Counted from the first letter of the stretch, positions 1 to 50,321 are shown. The stretch is DNA of 64,000 nucleotides from Dolomedes plantarius (GCA_907164885.2 OU015500.1:50003533-50067532), one strand, 5' to 3'. A program made the numbers and translations. The notes: a model not told the origin generated them from the letters alone.

Positions 1-481
1 GAAACAAACTCAATGTAGAAGCGGACCTCAGAATAAAACTTCCCAACATAGAGCCTGACATTGCGGTTCTGGTTTCAAGAGAACCACTGCACCCATCTCA
101 TTAAGTAAAAATCATTTACAGAAAGCATATTATAATAAGATAGATCTATTTTGACCAATATTTGACCAAGAAATGTTTGTATGAGTTTAATGTATTATGA
201 TTTGTAACTTTTAAAATTCTTTTTACTACTGTTTTTATTCATTTCATGTTTTTTATTCTGTCCTAATAAAAATGTTCGTCTTTATAAATGCGCAAGACCA
301 TTTATTAAAATAACCAGTGATACATTTTTACCAATATTTATTATAACGTAGTGCCTATGAGATTACTGAGCCAGAAATTAAGTCTCAAAAACGACTTAAA
401 ATGCCTAGAGTTGGGATGGGGTCAGCAAAAAGAAATGTTGTTCAAGACTGTCCTCGGACTACATAAGTTTAAGAACCCCTG
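1..481 (+). mobile_element. hAT transposon, 3' end (cut by window edge)
   Basis: Bases 3-104 read as an open frame ending in TAA. Its text (DLRIKLPNIEPDI near the middle, HPSH at the end) resembles the C-terminus of ZBED5/FAM200-type hAT transposases, just after the dimerisation region. The element appears to end at 481 with gtttaagaacccctg, the inverse of a hAT-like CAGGGGTTCTTAAAC terminus. The left end lies outside the window, so the target duplication cannot be checked. Confidence 0.55.
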
Positions 482-884
482 ATCTGGAACATACGTAACT
501 GAGACGCTTCTTTTTCTATCTAATCACGCACACTCTTTTCGGAATAAATCTACTACTATTATGCCAAAACTGGATAAAATTAAGATATGATTGTCTATTT
601 AACATTAAATATTAAATATTTTGACCTTGTACACAGCATGCAAATTAAACATTTTAAATTTTTTAACATTTAAAGCAAACTGTATATGCCTACGAAAACA
701 TTTTTTGTTCACAATGATGGATTGATATTTATAACATATATATACTTTCATATTTCACATAATAATTGTTTGTAAAGTTAAAATTAAAATTTTCTCTAGT
801 TCCTATAAATAATTTTAATTCTAATTATAAACGGTCACTTTTGTAAAAATTAAGTAAATTATTTTGCCATATGTGAATACATAA
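482..884. other. AT-rich intron, nothing recognised
   Basis: Low-complexity AT-rich DNA. I see no open frame, terminal repeat or tRNA-like box here. Confidence 0.6.
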
Positions 885-1378
885 GGTTCTCGAGTCTACG
901 CTATGGGCACATTAAATTTGTAGGCCGGAAAGTACTTCCATGTGGCGGTAAGGGTGTGAAGGAGGATACGGGCCCACCAGATGTTGACCCTGGGATTGCT
1001 CCGGTCAAAACTGTGGTATTGCCTTCCTCCGAAGAGAAGATCTCCGAGAAACTGGTCACTCGGGGAGAGTTCTTTTTTGATGAGGGGTGGAACATTACAG
1101 AAGCGAAGACCAACTCGAGAGAATGTGTGACGGTGTGAAGAATGTTGATTATCCCCGATCCCCTCATTTTGAGAATCGACCTCAGCGAGGCAGCAACCCT
1201 AAAACCGCTGCCAGGTCTCTTCTAGCGGGAGGTTGAATTAGCACCTAAGTCGGACTCCGAGCCTTGTGGTGCCATAAAACCGGACCCGCATTCCTAGCCC
1301 GAAAGCCATCTATGAACCTGGTCTGGAGTGTTCTGGCCAGGGGGCATAAGAAACAACAACAACAACAACAACAACAAA
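885..1378 (+). repeat. Retroposon with (CAA)n tail
   Basis: A block of clearly higher GC than its surroundings, ending in an eight-unit (AAC) tail at 1351-1378. That is the pattern of a LINE or SINE 3' end. The 88-residue and 60-residue open frames inside are on opposite strands and look like chance. The left border is set only by the base-composition change. Family unknown. Confidence 0.45.
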
Positions 1379-1585
1379 AGATCCATCCAATGTTGGTAGC
1401 CAAGATCCCCAATTTTTAAAATTCGTCTTTCTTCTCAGATTTTACATCCTTGATAACATCAACACATATTGTAGGATAGAAGAATTTATTTGATTCAAAG
1501 CGCCATATAGAAGTTTCAAAAAATTTTCTAAAGCACTTAACAGTAACCTTCAGCGAGTAAACCTTTACTTAACATATATGTCCAG

Positions 1586-1749
1586 ATGGATAGCGCTATT
1601 TTTGAATTCACTTTGCGGTTCCTACAACCCAAATTGAATTGTTATACTTCTGATTGCGCTCTTAGTTTAAACCGAAGAAATATGAGACTTCATAAGAGTA
1701 TTGAGAAAGAATTAGAAAAAGTCATGAAAGAAAACAAAATCAAACTAAC
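1586..1749 (+). CDS. Possible additional upstream exon of the EFCAB6-like gene
   Basis: An open, lysine/glutamate-rich frame (IEKELEKVMKEN) follows a tccag acceptor. If the weak donor ac|gttaaa is used, it ends with two bases of a codon, exactly what the next exon at 1924 requires. Against it: the donor is poor, the segment shows no EF-hand loop, and the frame simply runs on to a stop at 1771. It may be a chance open frame. Confidence 0.3.
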
Positions 1750-1840
1750 GTTAAATGGAGTCATATTTTAATATTTATTCGTGTTTTGCTTACAAATATT
1801 TGATAACAATGAAAAGATAAAAAGGAAAAAGAAAAAGAAA

Positions 1841-1923
1841 AAATGTACTTCCTTAATATCCTTGTAGCTTATGGAAATCATATGATCCAAAGCACTAAAT
1901 GTACTTCCTTATTTTCCTTATAG

Positions 1924-1952
<29 letters not shown>
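1841..1952 (+). repeat. 56-bp tandem duplication of a splice acceptor and exon start
   Basis: Copy 1 (1841-1896) and copy 2 (1897-1952) are nearly identical. Each contains the pyrimidine tract, the TAG acceptor and the first 20 or so bases of the exon. Splicing to the first acceptor (after 1867) would add 56 bases, shift the frame and reach TAA within about 11 codons. Only the second acceptor (after 1923) keeps the frame. Confidence 0.85.
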
Positions 1953-40712
<38,760 letters not shown>

Positions 40713-40796
40713 CGTGTGACACTGGTTGAATTCGTTGCAAAAGTTTCTTGTTGCGATGTTTTTGTTGAGCCTGCAATATATGTGGACTGTATTTTC

Positions 40797-40802
40797 AATA
40801 AA
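40797..40802 (+). terminator. Polyadenylation signal of the EFCAB6-like gene
   Basis: AATAAA lies 85 bases after the stop codon, in the expected place for a short 3' UTR. Confidence 0.75.
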
Positions 40803-41233
40803 TTAAATTCTAGTTGCCATTGGACTTAATTAATGGCTCAGTAATAAAAGAAAACATTGAATACTTTTAATTGAGTAACTCCCTGTGAGAGATTGGTGTG
40901 CAAGTTTTTCTACAGTTCTTTTTTTTTAACGAATGTTAGGACTTTTCATCTTCAAAATTAGTAGTGTTACTCAGAGGATTTTACTTTAGGGTAGGATAAG
41001 AGCTTGATATGTAAAAACGCTTGCAACAGAGTTGAAGGTCAGACTAGAAAAACTGAAATGTAACTACCCCCAGCAGATATGTCAGCATATGGTATGAAAT
41101 TTTTTTTTCAAGTGAGGTCTTTTTCATAACCTCTCATAAGTTTCATCCCACCTTTGTTAATTCTACCAAAACGACTCGCTTAGATCGCCATTAAAGTCGT
41201 AATAAGACAAGTAAGTACTCTTTAAACTGTCAT

Positions 41234-42089
41234 CAGTGGCGTACGCAAGGGGGGGTTGATGGGGGTTATAACCCCCCCCCCCATTGGTTCTGATTACATA
41301 TATTATTTAATTAGGTTTACGCTTTGCACTGATTGCTCAAAACTACTCTTTTATAGTAATAGTCCAGTCAAATTAGATCAAAATGGCGGCGAATCATGCA
41401 TTAAATGAAGGGATTGAGATTTTATCAGGAATGTGTAGGGGATGGTCCCCTGAGCAACGCCTAATAAAGTCCCCTCGATTTCAGGCACCGTGGGAGGGGG
41501 GGGGTGTCCAGAGGTCACTTTTTTCAGTTTTTGGCGTTTATCTCGAAAACGGTGAGTCGCAAAGAAAAATGTCAGCCCAAAAATTAAAGCTTATAAAATT
41601 CCCTTCCAAATGGTATATCCATGTTTGTACCCAATTGTTACCGTTTTTGAGATATGAGCCATTGAATATGAAAATTTTTCAAAAAAAGTGGTAGCGGTTC
41701 AGGTATCTCGTCAAACTTCCTCTTCTAACTCTTTCCCCTTCCATTTCTCAGAAAACTCGTGATAGAGAAAGTTGTAGAGCGAAAAATTTCATTGAAAAAT
41801 GTATGTGTTATGCTAATTTATCTTCACCAGGTAAATAGTTAGAGCGTTTTGAAGTTTAGGGAGTTCTTTTCAACATTTTGCTTGTAAAATGCTCGTCACT
41901 CAAGTTTCGTTTCCATGGTCTGTAACTCTCTTAATCACTTTGTATGCTGTTTAATTAGATACGTATAGTATTCATAACCCATATAAATAATAAATTATGT
42001 ATACCTGTACGTATAATGCCCATAATATACAAAAGAACACTTGTAGTACAAAGGAGGAAGTAAGAAAACAAACCAAAATGTATACAAGT
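41234..42089 (+). repeat. Left inverted arm of the 41.2-46.5 kb transposon
   Basis: Contains ctcgatttcaggcaccg, ccatgtttgtaccc, ggtatctcgtcaaacttcc and ctgtttaattagatacg in the same order as the inverse of the right arm. It has a C-run (41271-41281). The frames at 41383-41694 and 41997-42197 fall entirely in arm sequence and are not convincing genes. Confidence 0.8.
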
Positions 42090-42294
42090 TGTTCATATAA
42101 TCAAAAAATGGTTATCAAAAGTAGGTTCAAACAACAAGTACTTACATTAAATAGATTATATATAATTTATTTCATCAATTGCTTTCCTATATATTAAAAG
42201 CCGTCAATATGATACTTCGGAAAAAGTTTCATACAAGTCAAAGTCTTCACTATCATTTTAGCTTCTGTAGAATGTCCGAAATTTCACGAACTGA

Positions 42295-42591
42295 TTTCCC
42301 ACAAAGGTGGCATCCCACTATAATGCCACGATCACGGAGCGACATGTCAATGTCACTAAGCTCCTTTGACTTACTCATCGTCTCACAAACGCATAAACAT
42401 GACCAGACAAACCACTACCAATAGCTTAGCTTCAGGAGCTTCAGGAAGAGTAGTGGTGACTACAGTACATGGGCCGGGCCCTCCACTGTAAACTACTAAT
42501 ACTTTTATAGCTTTCGGTTAGGCATCCAATTACGTTACATGCTAGATCCACTTCTTTAGGGGAGTGTCCGGATACTTTTGGCCAGATAGTG
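42295..42591 (-). mobile_element. Tc1-like fragment, 5' end with transposase start
   Basis: On the minus strand it opens at the TA (42592-42593) with CACTATCTGGCCAAAAGTAT, a Tc1-family terminus. About 210 bases on it encodes MSKSKELSDIDMSLRDRG, then GCHLCGKSVREISDILQKLK and a stop. This resembles the N-terminal helix-turn-helix of Tc1 transposases. The rest is deleted. It replaced the 3' part of the nuclease-like gene. Confidence 0.7.
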
Positions 42592-42639
42592 TATAACGTA
42601 TTATTGAATATTAATGAATTATATAAATTATTAAATTTA

Positions 42640-44560
42640 CTTAATGGGGTCAGTACGAGCAAAGAAAAACGAAAGGTACCTGTGGTGATTGAGATCATGC
42701 TCACTTGATGGGGCCTGGAACATGTGCAGGAACATTCGTTCCTCACCTCCAGCAATATCTCCTGGTGAAGATTTGGAGTCCTAAAAAACTTTGGCGATGT
42801 TTGTTGTTTCATTGGCATACCGCTGGAAACATTGTACTATTGCTGCTTTGCTTTTACCATAAATCTCTGACATAGTGTCCCATCCTGAGAAACTATGGAT
42901 GAAGAGAATGTACTGGCTGAATGATAAGACCTGAAGATGTTGTGAAGAGTAGAGCCTGTCTTCTGTGTTGCCCCGTCCGGCCTTATAAAAAACACATTCG
43001 TGTCTCGTGGGGTGAGTGCCACAAGTAAGACGAGCAGGTCTGTCTTCACCTACTATCACCATAGTTTAATGAGAGGCAGAGCCACCCACCTCTGACAATA
43101 CTGCAGTCAGCATCTCCTTTGGCTATAGTATACTGAATACCTCTTGCACAAAAGGCCTGAACTAACATAGTAATGAGATGGTTTTGTTCCTTTCATTGGA
43201 AAGGAAGTTTTCCTGATGAACAGTAGCCACCATATTCATATTGAAGTCAATATCCACTGATGTTTTACTTGATGCTCTCCGATGTTGTTCGTCTTTTTCC
43301 GTGGAGTTCGTGTCTTTATAACCACCAAAAACCACAGCTGAACTGCTGCCGTAATGGTTGATTATGTACGATACATATTGATCGCAGATGGAGGCGAAGG
43401 TGGTGTTGGTGTTCCACTTTACTCTATGAAGCAGGAAGTCGCCATCGATTACCGTGAAACTGTTCTTCACATTGATCAGTTGATTAAATTTTGGGAAAGC
43501 ATCAGACAGTGCTGACCTTTTGATTTTTCTCATTATCCCCTCGGCGAATAGAGACATAGGGTATGGGGCTAACTCGTACGTTAGCACCTCCTCTACATAC
43601 CCTTCTTTCTTCTTGGTGATCAGAGTTCTTTGAAATTTCATCAGAGGCTCTACCACCACTACCTCATCATTAACTTTGATCATATTGCTCATCGCAGCTA
43701 AAGGAACGACTGAGTCCTTCGTGGATTGTTTCACTTCTGAGAAATTCATTCCAAACAAAAGTGCTCATTGTGCGGGTTCCAATTTCCAAGGACTGCTAGC
43801 AGTTGACGTTACTTGTTCCAATTACTCCCGTTGAAAGTTACATCAAACAATTACGTTCAGCAAAAGGCGGGTGATCAGCCAACCCTTGAGTAAGCTTCCT
43901 TCTGTCTAGATCATCTGTGGTTATGCGTGATGCTCGAAACTCAACATGTTGATCTCCTCTTGCAGTATGGACGCTACAAAACATCTCAAGTGAACTACAT
44001 ATTGCTGTAGCTGTGCTAGCTCCCCCAACCCATTTCGCCAACACCGAATCACTAAAGCCTCGTCCACGTGTTAATTCTCCTTCACTCTTCCTGTCACACA
44101 TGAGTGTCACCTCAATTGCCATGTCAGACCACACACCAGCCATTGGTGTTCCAGTTCTGTTGACAGTGAAGTATCCATGATCTATAAAATCCTGTTTAAG
44201 TTGAAGGTAGCGAGTTGTTAGTCCCAACATGTGTTGTACATATAGGTGAGTACACTTTGCATAGTGAAAATGTCCGCTGGCATGGAAGTAAGGTATCATC
44301 AGTTGGGCACATGTCATATGATCTTCCCAGTTGCGCTGTGATGCAATAAATTTTTTCATCAACACCACCATTTCAAAGTACTGGACCCAGAAAGCTGCTG
44401 TTGGCCCATAACCTTTGAGACGTGACAATTCGTTGCTCAATTTCCACTGAATGCTGGCAAGGGAGGTATTTGTGAAAATGTGTTGTGGAGTAATTTCTAC
44501 TGAGGTCAGAAGTAACTGAACTACTTCTTTTTCATATGGTGTGGTATCTAAATTTTCCAA
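42640..44560 (-). pseudogene. Degraded PIN/XPG-nuclease-like transposon protein
   Basis: Minus-strand pieces in order: 44560-43838 (240 aa: FWVQYFEMVVLMKKFIASQ, GVWSDMAIEVTLMCDRKSEG, TRGRGFSDSVLAKWV); 43758-43162 (198 aa: FTVIDGDFLLHRVKW, AVVFGGYKD); 43062-42781 with 43049-42837 in a second frame (TDLLVLLVAL, ILFIHSFSGWDTMSEIYGKSKA); then RMFLHMFQAPSSEHDLN to about 42640. At least three frame breaks and internal stops show it is dead. The paired acidic motifs (DGD, TDLL) and a (G)CDTT-like turn followed by a helix suggest a PIN/FEN-XPG fold. I know similar uncharacterised proteins from animal genomes, but a profile search is needed. The C-terminus was lost to the Tc1 fragment. Confidence 0.5.
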
Positions 44561-44570
44561 AATGATCTGA

Positions 44571-46487
44571 GTTAAAGTGACACTTTTTATACATTTTGGT
44601 TTGTTTTCTTACTTCCTCTTTTGTACTACAAGCGATCTTCTGTATATTATGAGATATACATTATACGTACAGGTATACATAATTTATTATTTATATGGGT
44701 TATGAATACTATACGTATCTAATTAAACAGCATACAAAGTGATTAAGAGAGTTACTGACCTTGGAAACGAAACTTGAGTGACGAGCATTTTACTAGCAAA
44801 ATGTTGAAAAGTACCCAAAAACTTCAAAACGCTCTAACTAGTATTTACCTTGTGAAGATAAATTAGCATAACTATACATTTTTGAAGGAAATATTTCGCT
44901 CTACAACTTTCTCTATCACGAGTTTTCTGAGAAATGGAAGGGGAAAGAGTTAGAAAAGGAAGTTTGACGAGATACCTGAACTGCTACCACTTTTTTTGAA
45001 AACATTTCATATTCAACGGCTGATATCTCGAAAAAGGTAACACTTGGGCTCTAAGTTAGCACATATCCTTTTTAATATTTTTATTAATGATATTCCTAAC
45101 TCTCCATTCACTACACTAGCCATGTTTGCGGATGACACGGCAATACTAGCTAAGCATCAAAATGTTAAATATATGCACAGGTTCCTTCAGAGACATATTA
45201 GAATTCTTGAACGATGGTTCGAACGGTGGAGGCTCAAGTTAAGTCCTTCAAAATCTAAAGCTTTTTTTTCAGTTACAATAGAATTCCACCTCCTCCGGTC
45301 ACAGTATGCGATCAACTGGTTCACTTTGAGAGAGAGGGCAAATACCTAGGAATTTACCTCGATAGTCGACTGACGTGGAAGAAAAATATTGAACATAACA
45401 TTAGAAAATTTTTTAAAGCCCGTAAGGATATCTCCCACCTGCTGCACCAGAATCAAAAGGGTTTAGATAACAAAGTACTCTTGTATAAAACCGTACTGCG
45501 TCCCATCCTGTTGTACGCCGTTCCTGTTTGGGGCTCAGCGGCTAACACCCATATCCAGCGATTGCAGACAATTCAAAATAAACACTCCGCGGTATTAGGA
45601 AGGCGCCCTGGTGCCTTAAAAACGTACTTATTCACAGGGATCTGAGAATCGAACCCATTCAGCAACACATTAAAGATCTCGCATCTAACTTCTACAATAG
45701 ATTATATTCAATAGACAACGAAGAAATAGCTAACCTCCCCGACTACGACCCAAGGGGCTATAGGCTTCCTAAGGCCACTTTGATTATTCACCCTGGTCTC
45801 CTTCCCCTTTATTAACTCTCCCTTGAACCTCTTCTAAATTTTAATTTACATTTGCCGTTGCTTCTGGTTCTGACCTGCGTTTTTTTTGATGGATCGACCT
45901 CAAGACTATCCTTACTAATTTTTGCTTAATCGTCTGCTACCGTAATTTTTTAAAAATAAAACCTGCCACATTATTTACTTATTTATTTTTTGCTAGTATT
46001 AGTATTATTTATTTTTTATTATTATTATTATTATTCTAACTTTCAAGTCAACACTTTTCTTTTAATCCTGAGAACTGAAATATAGGCACAAAAAATTATC
46101 CATACCGAGGATATGGAGCCCTGCTCTCTGGTGCCTTGTTAATGTACCATGTCTATGTCTATGTCTACGTCTACGGCAACACTTGGGTACAAACATGGAT
46201 ATACCATTTGGAAGGGAATTTTATAAGCTTTAATTTTTGGGTTTGACAATTTTCTGTGCCACACCCTGTTTACGAGATAAACGCCGAAAACTGAAAAAAG
46301 TGACCTTTGGACCCCCACCCCACCCCCCGCGGTGCCTGAAATCGAGGGGACTTTATTAGGCGTTGTTCAGTGGACCAACCCCTACACATTCCTGAAAAAA
46401 TCTCAACCCCTTCATTTAATGCGAAATGAAAACCTAATTTGACTGGACTATAACACCCCCCTTTGAAATTTTCTGCGTACGCTACTG
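44571..46487 (-). repeat. Right inverted arm, split by a LINE
   Basis: Inverse of the left arm. The inner part is 44571-45048 and the outer part 46188-46487; the LINE lies between. Left and right arms differ mainly by small indels and a longer terminal segment in the left arm. Confidence 0.8.
45049..46177 (+). mobile_element. 5'-truncated jockey-like LINE with 10-bp TSD
   Basis: aacacttggg occurs at 45039-45048 and 46178-46187, bracketing the insert within the transposon arm. The insert starts mid reverse transcriptase: FNIFINDIP, then MFADDTAIL (the catalytic ADD). It continues after frameshifts with KYLGIYLDSRLTW, VLLYKTVLRPILLYAVPVWG and QNKHSAVLG. It ends in a (TGTCTA)n-type tail. All typical of jockey/R1-group LINEs; no promoter or ORF1 remains. 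Confidence 0.8.
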
Positions 46488-46495
46488 ACTGTCAT

Positions 46496-47129
46496 AACTA
46501 CAAAACAAAATAAAAAAGTGAACATATATAATTTATTTGATGTGAGGAACTTATAAGGTTCTAGAACTTTGTTCTAGTGTTATAGATTTAAGAAGAAACA
46601 ACAAAAACCTTTTCATCTGTAGTATTTTTAATGATGAATAATACGCTGCAAGCATAAATAAATCATAATTATTACTCGGTCATATGAAAGACAGAACAAC
46701 TACAGCGAAGAAAAAGGTTATTTCAACTGTTATTGAACCACGAAATCATAAAATCACTCACAGTGTACTTTAGATAAGGTATGGCTTTTGGTAACTCTCT
46801 TAATTCATTCCTTGACTGAAGAAAAGTGAATGAAATAACTATGTTATCAGAACATGATTTCCTGAACGTATAAATGGGATAAAGGCAGCCTAAAGTTCAG
46901 TATCTAGATATTGAATTTATAAAGGACCATTTACCATCCACAATGTTTTGGAGAGAGCCATCCCAATATTCTTAAACAGCATCCTAAAACTACCATCAAA
47001 AACTGATTAAATCTAATGGAAAAATCCTCCTGAAAGGCACTTGAAGGCCAACCATTGGCCTGAAGGCAAATTATTATTAACAACACAATTATTTCCAAAA
47101 TTTATAAATGCATTCAAATAGGAATTATC
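46496..47129. other. AT-rich spacer, nothing recognised
   Basis: No gene, terminal repeat or microsatellite of note. Confidence 0.5.
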
Positions 47130-47560
47130 AAACTTTATCCATGCGGAGGAAGGTGAGTTCTCAATGTAACTTGCAAGTTTTACGTATGCATTAATGATTT
47201 TAATCAGTAAGGGAATGTAAATCCTTTTTCATTACAGATTGTACATCAGAAGTAATAGGTTTTAATACTGTGTGAGTGATACAAGGCATTTTTAGTTTAT
47301 TACTTTCAGATAACACTTTGTTGCATAAATCACAAATAGATGGATTCTCTCCCGTACGGGTACGGAGATAAGATTTCACACGAGGCCCTTGAGAAAATGC
47401 ATACATTACAAACATTAGGCTTCTCTTCTGTATGACCATGATAATGAATTCTTAATTCATACTTCCCCCGGAAGGATTAGTTACATACATCACAAAAGAA
47501 AGGTTTCTGTTGTGAATGGGTAAGAAGATGACTTCGCAGACGTGACCTGTCAAAAAAGAC
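47130..47560 (-). pseudogene. Degenerate C2H2 zinc-finger coding segment
   Basis: On the minus strand, several consecutive finger units with HT-GEK-like linkers: FFCDVCN then a stop, HTEEKPNVCNVC, RTRTGENPSICDLCNK. Stops and missing Cys/His residues make it non-functional. There are no introns, so it may be a retrocopy or decayed finger exon. Confidence 0.6.
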
Positions 47561-47687
47561 CTTGTTACACACATCCTACTAAGGATTGAACTACTGATGA
47601 TTGAAAATAGGGATATGTTTGTCGAGTCTCTTGGTCTGTAAAAGGTACCAGACCCCTAACTCCCCATTCAGTAACAAACTTCACCCC

Positions 47688-47850
47688 CCCCCCCCTGAAA
47701 TCTTCTCACTCACACAGGAGCACAAGTCCTTTACTTATGATACACAAGTCATTTACTTATGATATTTCTGAGAGAGGGTTTTCAGGATTCGTTATTCTGA
47801 AAAATCATTTTCGGATCCACACAGGGGAAAATTTGAGCGTATTTCCTGTT
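47688..47850 (+). pseudogene. C2H2 zinc-finger fragment on the opposite strand
   Basis: Plus-strand text ERGFSGFVILKNHFRIHTGEN is one finger plus the linker. It breaks exactly where the fold-back mariner begins (about 47852). It points toward the minus-strand finger remnant, so at least one was rearranged. Confidence 0.5.
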
Positions 47851-47851
47851 T

Positions 47852-48452
47852 GAAAAAAAAAGAGAACAAAATGAGGTACGTATATGTTTATTGTTTTCTT
47901 GGAAAGACAATTTAAAACAGTTTTACACAACAAAATTTTAAACATTAAACAACTTCCACATAAGCCGGTAGATGGCGCGACAACATTTCGCAAGAAAAAT
48001 TTACTAATAGCGCCAGTCTGCAAATGGCTATCGTACAGGAAACAGCAATGTGCGTTTTGTGGTTCCATGAAAGCAAATCCGTTGTAACTCCTTTTGTTCT
48101 TTTTTTCAAACATGAAATGTGCTCAATAATTTTGGACCACCCTGGGGTGGTCCGAAATTGAAAAAAAATAATAGCAAAAGGAGTTACAACGGATTTGCTT
48201 TCATGGAACCACAAAATGCACAATGCTTTTTCTGTACGGTAGTTATTTGCAGACTAACACAATTAGTAAATTTTTCTTGCGAAATGTTGTCGCGCCGTCT
48301 GCCGGCTTATGTGAAAGTTATTTAATGTTTAAAATTTTGTTGCGTAAAACTGTCTTAAATTGTCTTTTCAAGAAAACAATAAACATGTATGTACCTCATT
48401 TTGTTCTTTTTCTTCAAACATGAAATGCGCTCAGTAATTTTGGACCACCCTG
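47852..48452. mobile_element. Palindromic mariner derivative, copy 2
   Basis: Same structure as 2640-3271: two inverted arms each with a transposase-start-like frame, centre near 48130-48160 with back-to-back transposon ends (ttttggaccaccctgg). The right tip has TA after ccctg. The left tip has lost its outermost roughly 40 bases. Confidence 0.7.
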
Positions 48453-48829
48453 TAGAATGGATTCTTTTTGATTTGGGTCACAAGACCATTCATACTAACC
48501 GAATCCTAATAATAGGTACCTTCCCCTTATACCGATCCATCGCCAACGTCACGCGAGAGGTCGCCAATTGTAATACCATAAAGTCACCAATTAAAGAAAC
48601 AAAATGAATACAAAAAAATACGCATATTTTTATCACATCACATATTTTTTTAAAACTAAATTATAACTATCGAAAACTACATGTTTTTTTTCCTTGGCAC
48701 AATTTTCGTTATTCCTGTCAACATTGCTTCAAAATTATCTTCACTCAAAGTATGCCTCAACATGAACTCTGCGAGGCACGAATCTAAATGTGATCTGTTC
48801 GTTTCCCGTAGTTATTTGTTTCGCCACTT
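48453..48829. other. Spacer, nothing recognised
   Basis: Short frames only. Possibly the terminal part of the Merlin-like remnant to its right. Confidence 0.35.
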
Positions 48830-49270
48830 ACATGAACCTCACAAGCCTTTCGATGTTTTGTATATGGACGACAGTTTGGGAATCTACATAATTGTATTTA
48901 TGAGTCAAGTACGTGTACCCAACGTATCTGTAACCTCTCCAGCAATCTGTGTAGATAATAGTACCAGATAATACGTTTTCCATAATTACGATTGCAAAAC
49001 ACCGTGCACTTCTATTAGGCACTTTTTTATGAAGCATTCCTTGTTTTCGATACATGTTCCAACAATAACCCACTGTTCTGGTAGAACGAGTCCTGATTTG
49101 TTTTTACGTTTAGTTTACAAAGTTTCGTCAACTTCGACAATGTTACCTTCACCTTTAGTTTTTTTACCTTTAAGTACTAGAATCTCCACAATAACCTCCC
49201 GCATATAATTATTCCAGTCAACTGCTGTATTTTGATTCATGAATAAATGCTTTTGATAAAACTTTGTAGA
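48830..49270 (-). pseudogene. Merlin/IS1595-like transposase remnant
   Basis: Minus-strand text in several frames: GNIVEVDETL (first catalytic Asp context), PEQWVIVGTCIE, KKVPNRSARCFAIVI, TIIYTDCWRGY (second Asp) and NYVDSQTVVHIQNIE (typical third block). The order and motifs match DDE transposases of the ISXO2/IS1595 type, which in animals are the Merlin elements. Multiple stops. Confidence 0.65.
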
Positions 49271-49599
49271 GGATAATCAATCGCAGCAGCTGTAGGCGAA
49301 ACGTAAGCACGTCACAAATGGTTTAACAATAGGTAGAAATAGGTGAGCCAACATAACTCCCTAATCTCAGCCTTCTCCTCGGTCAATCGTGGATCGAACC
49401 TGCAACCTGGAAGTCGAGGCACTTGGAGAAGGAGGGCTTCTGCTAAGCAAGTGTAAAATTTTTAACTAAACCCCTGTTTCGAGGAACTCGTTTCTGCTAA
49501 AATCTAGTACAGATTCTACATACAGACAGCTGTCCAACAGAGTAGGGATGTCGTGTGGTTGAATGAATTGTTCTAGTGTATTTTTGAAGCAAAAAGACA
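49271..49599. other. Spacer, nothing recognised
   Basis: Moderate GC with no supported feature. Confidence 0.4.
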
Positions 49600-49830
49600 A
49601 ATATAGGCGGGGCGATAGTCGAAGGAGACTGATGACTCTGCAATAGTTCTGGGGTGGATTCATACGAATGGGTTTGGGTCTACTTGTTGAATTGGAAGGA
49701 ACAGTGAATGTTGCACTTATGACATTTTATTCTCTATTCCATGTTCCCACACTTTTCTCCTATGCAGCATTCCAACTGGATAACGCTACCATTCATAGAA
49801 AAAATGTGATCATCCGAGGATTTGCTTTTT
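49600..49830 (+). pseudogene. Tc1-like transposase fragment
   Basis: A frame with one in-frame TAG reads WGGFIRMGLGLLVELEGTVN and later AFQLDNATIHRKN. This matches the WGG...LEGTVN...QDNAxxH region around the second catalytic Asp of Tc1 transposases. Confidence 0.6.
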
Positions 49831-50321
49831 TTGCTAAATCTATTCCAGATTCTATATTTTCATCTTACTGAACATTTGCATCACATTTAAGAGTGTTCTC
49901 TCTGTTAATTTTTCTCACTGTCATGAAACTAGGGCAAACTAATCAAGTATATGGTTTACGATTTGATAAATGGTGCAAGATTTCCCATGCTGAGTTCCAA
50001 GCACTAGAAGGTTCTTCTTTCAAGAATATTGGTTGTACTAACGCAAACAGCGACCGAATTGCAAATTAGGGAGCTCTAGGTAGCCACACTTAAGGGGTCC
50101 CATATGTCATTCGAACTGAAATAATCTTTTCTAACAGAATATAATTTAATTTCTGCATATGACTTAGTTCTAAAATTAGAGAATGAAAACTTAGTTGCGA
50201 CAATTATAATGTAGTTTAACTTTTCACATATAATGAAAATTACTCGAAATATTAAAACAGCATTATAAGCAAACATATTTTTTTCTTTCAGAAAATAACT
50301 GCTTACTTTAAGTTGGAAGCA

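Larger units (their letters stand above)
41226..46495 (-). mobile_element. DNA transposon with 8-bp TSD, ~0.85-kb inverted arms and nuclease-like ORF
   Basis: Body 41234-46487 begins cagtggcgtacgc and ends with its inverse (left copy has G where right has A). ACTGTCAT stands on both sides (41226-41233, 46488-46495). The arms (41234-42089 and the inverse of 44571-46487 minus a LINE insertion) match almost continuously. Between the arms a minus-strand gene (see 42640-44560) begins right at the inner edge of the right arm. The 8-bp duplication and CAGTGGCG-like tips suit hAT, but the gene does not look like a hAT transposase. Net length without later insertions is about 3.8 kb. Confidence 0.75.

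Noticed and set aside
41383..41694. 103-residue plus-strand frame
   Set aside because: Lies wholly in the left inverted arm and is not preserved in the right arm.
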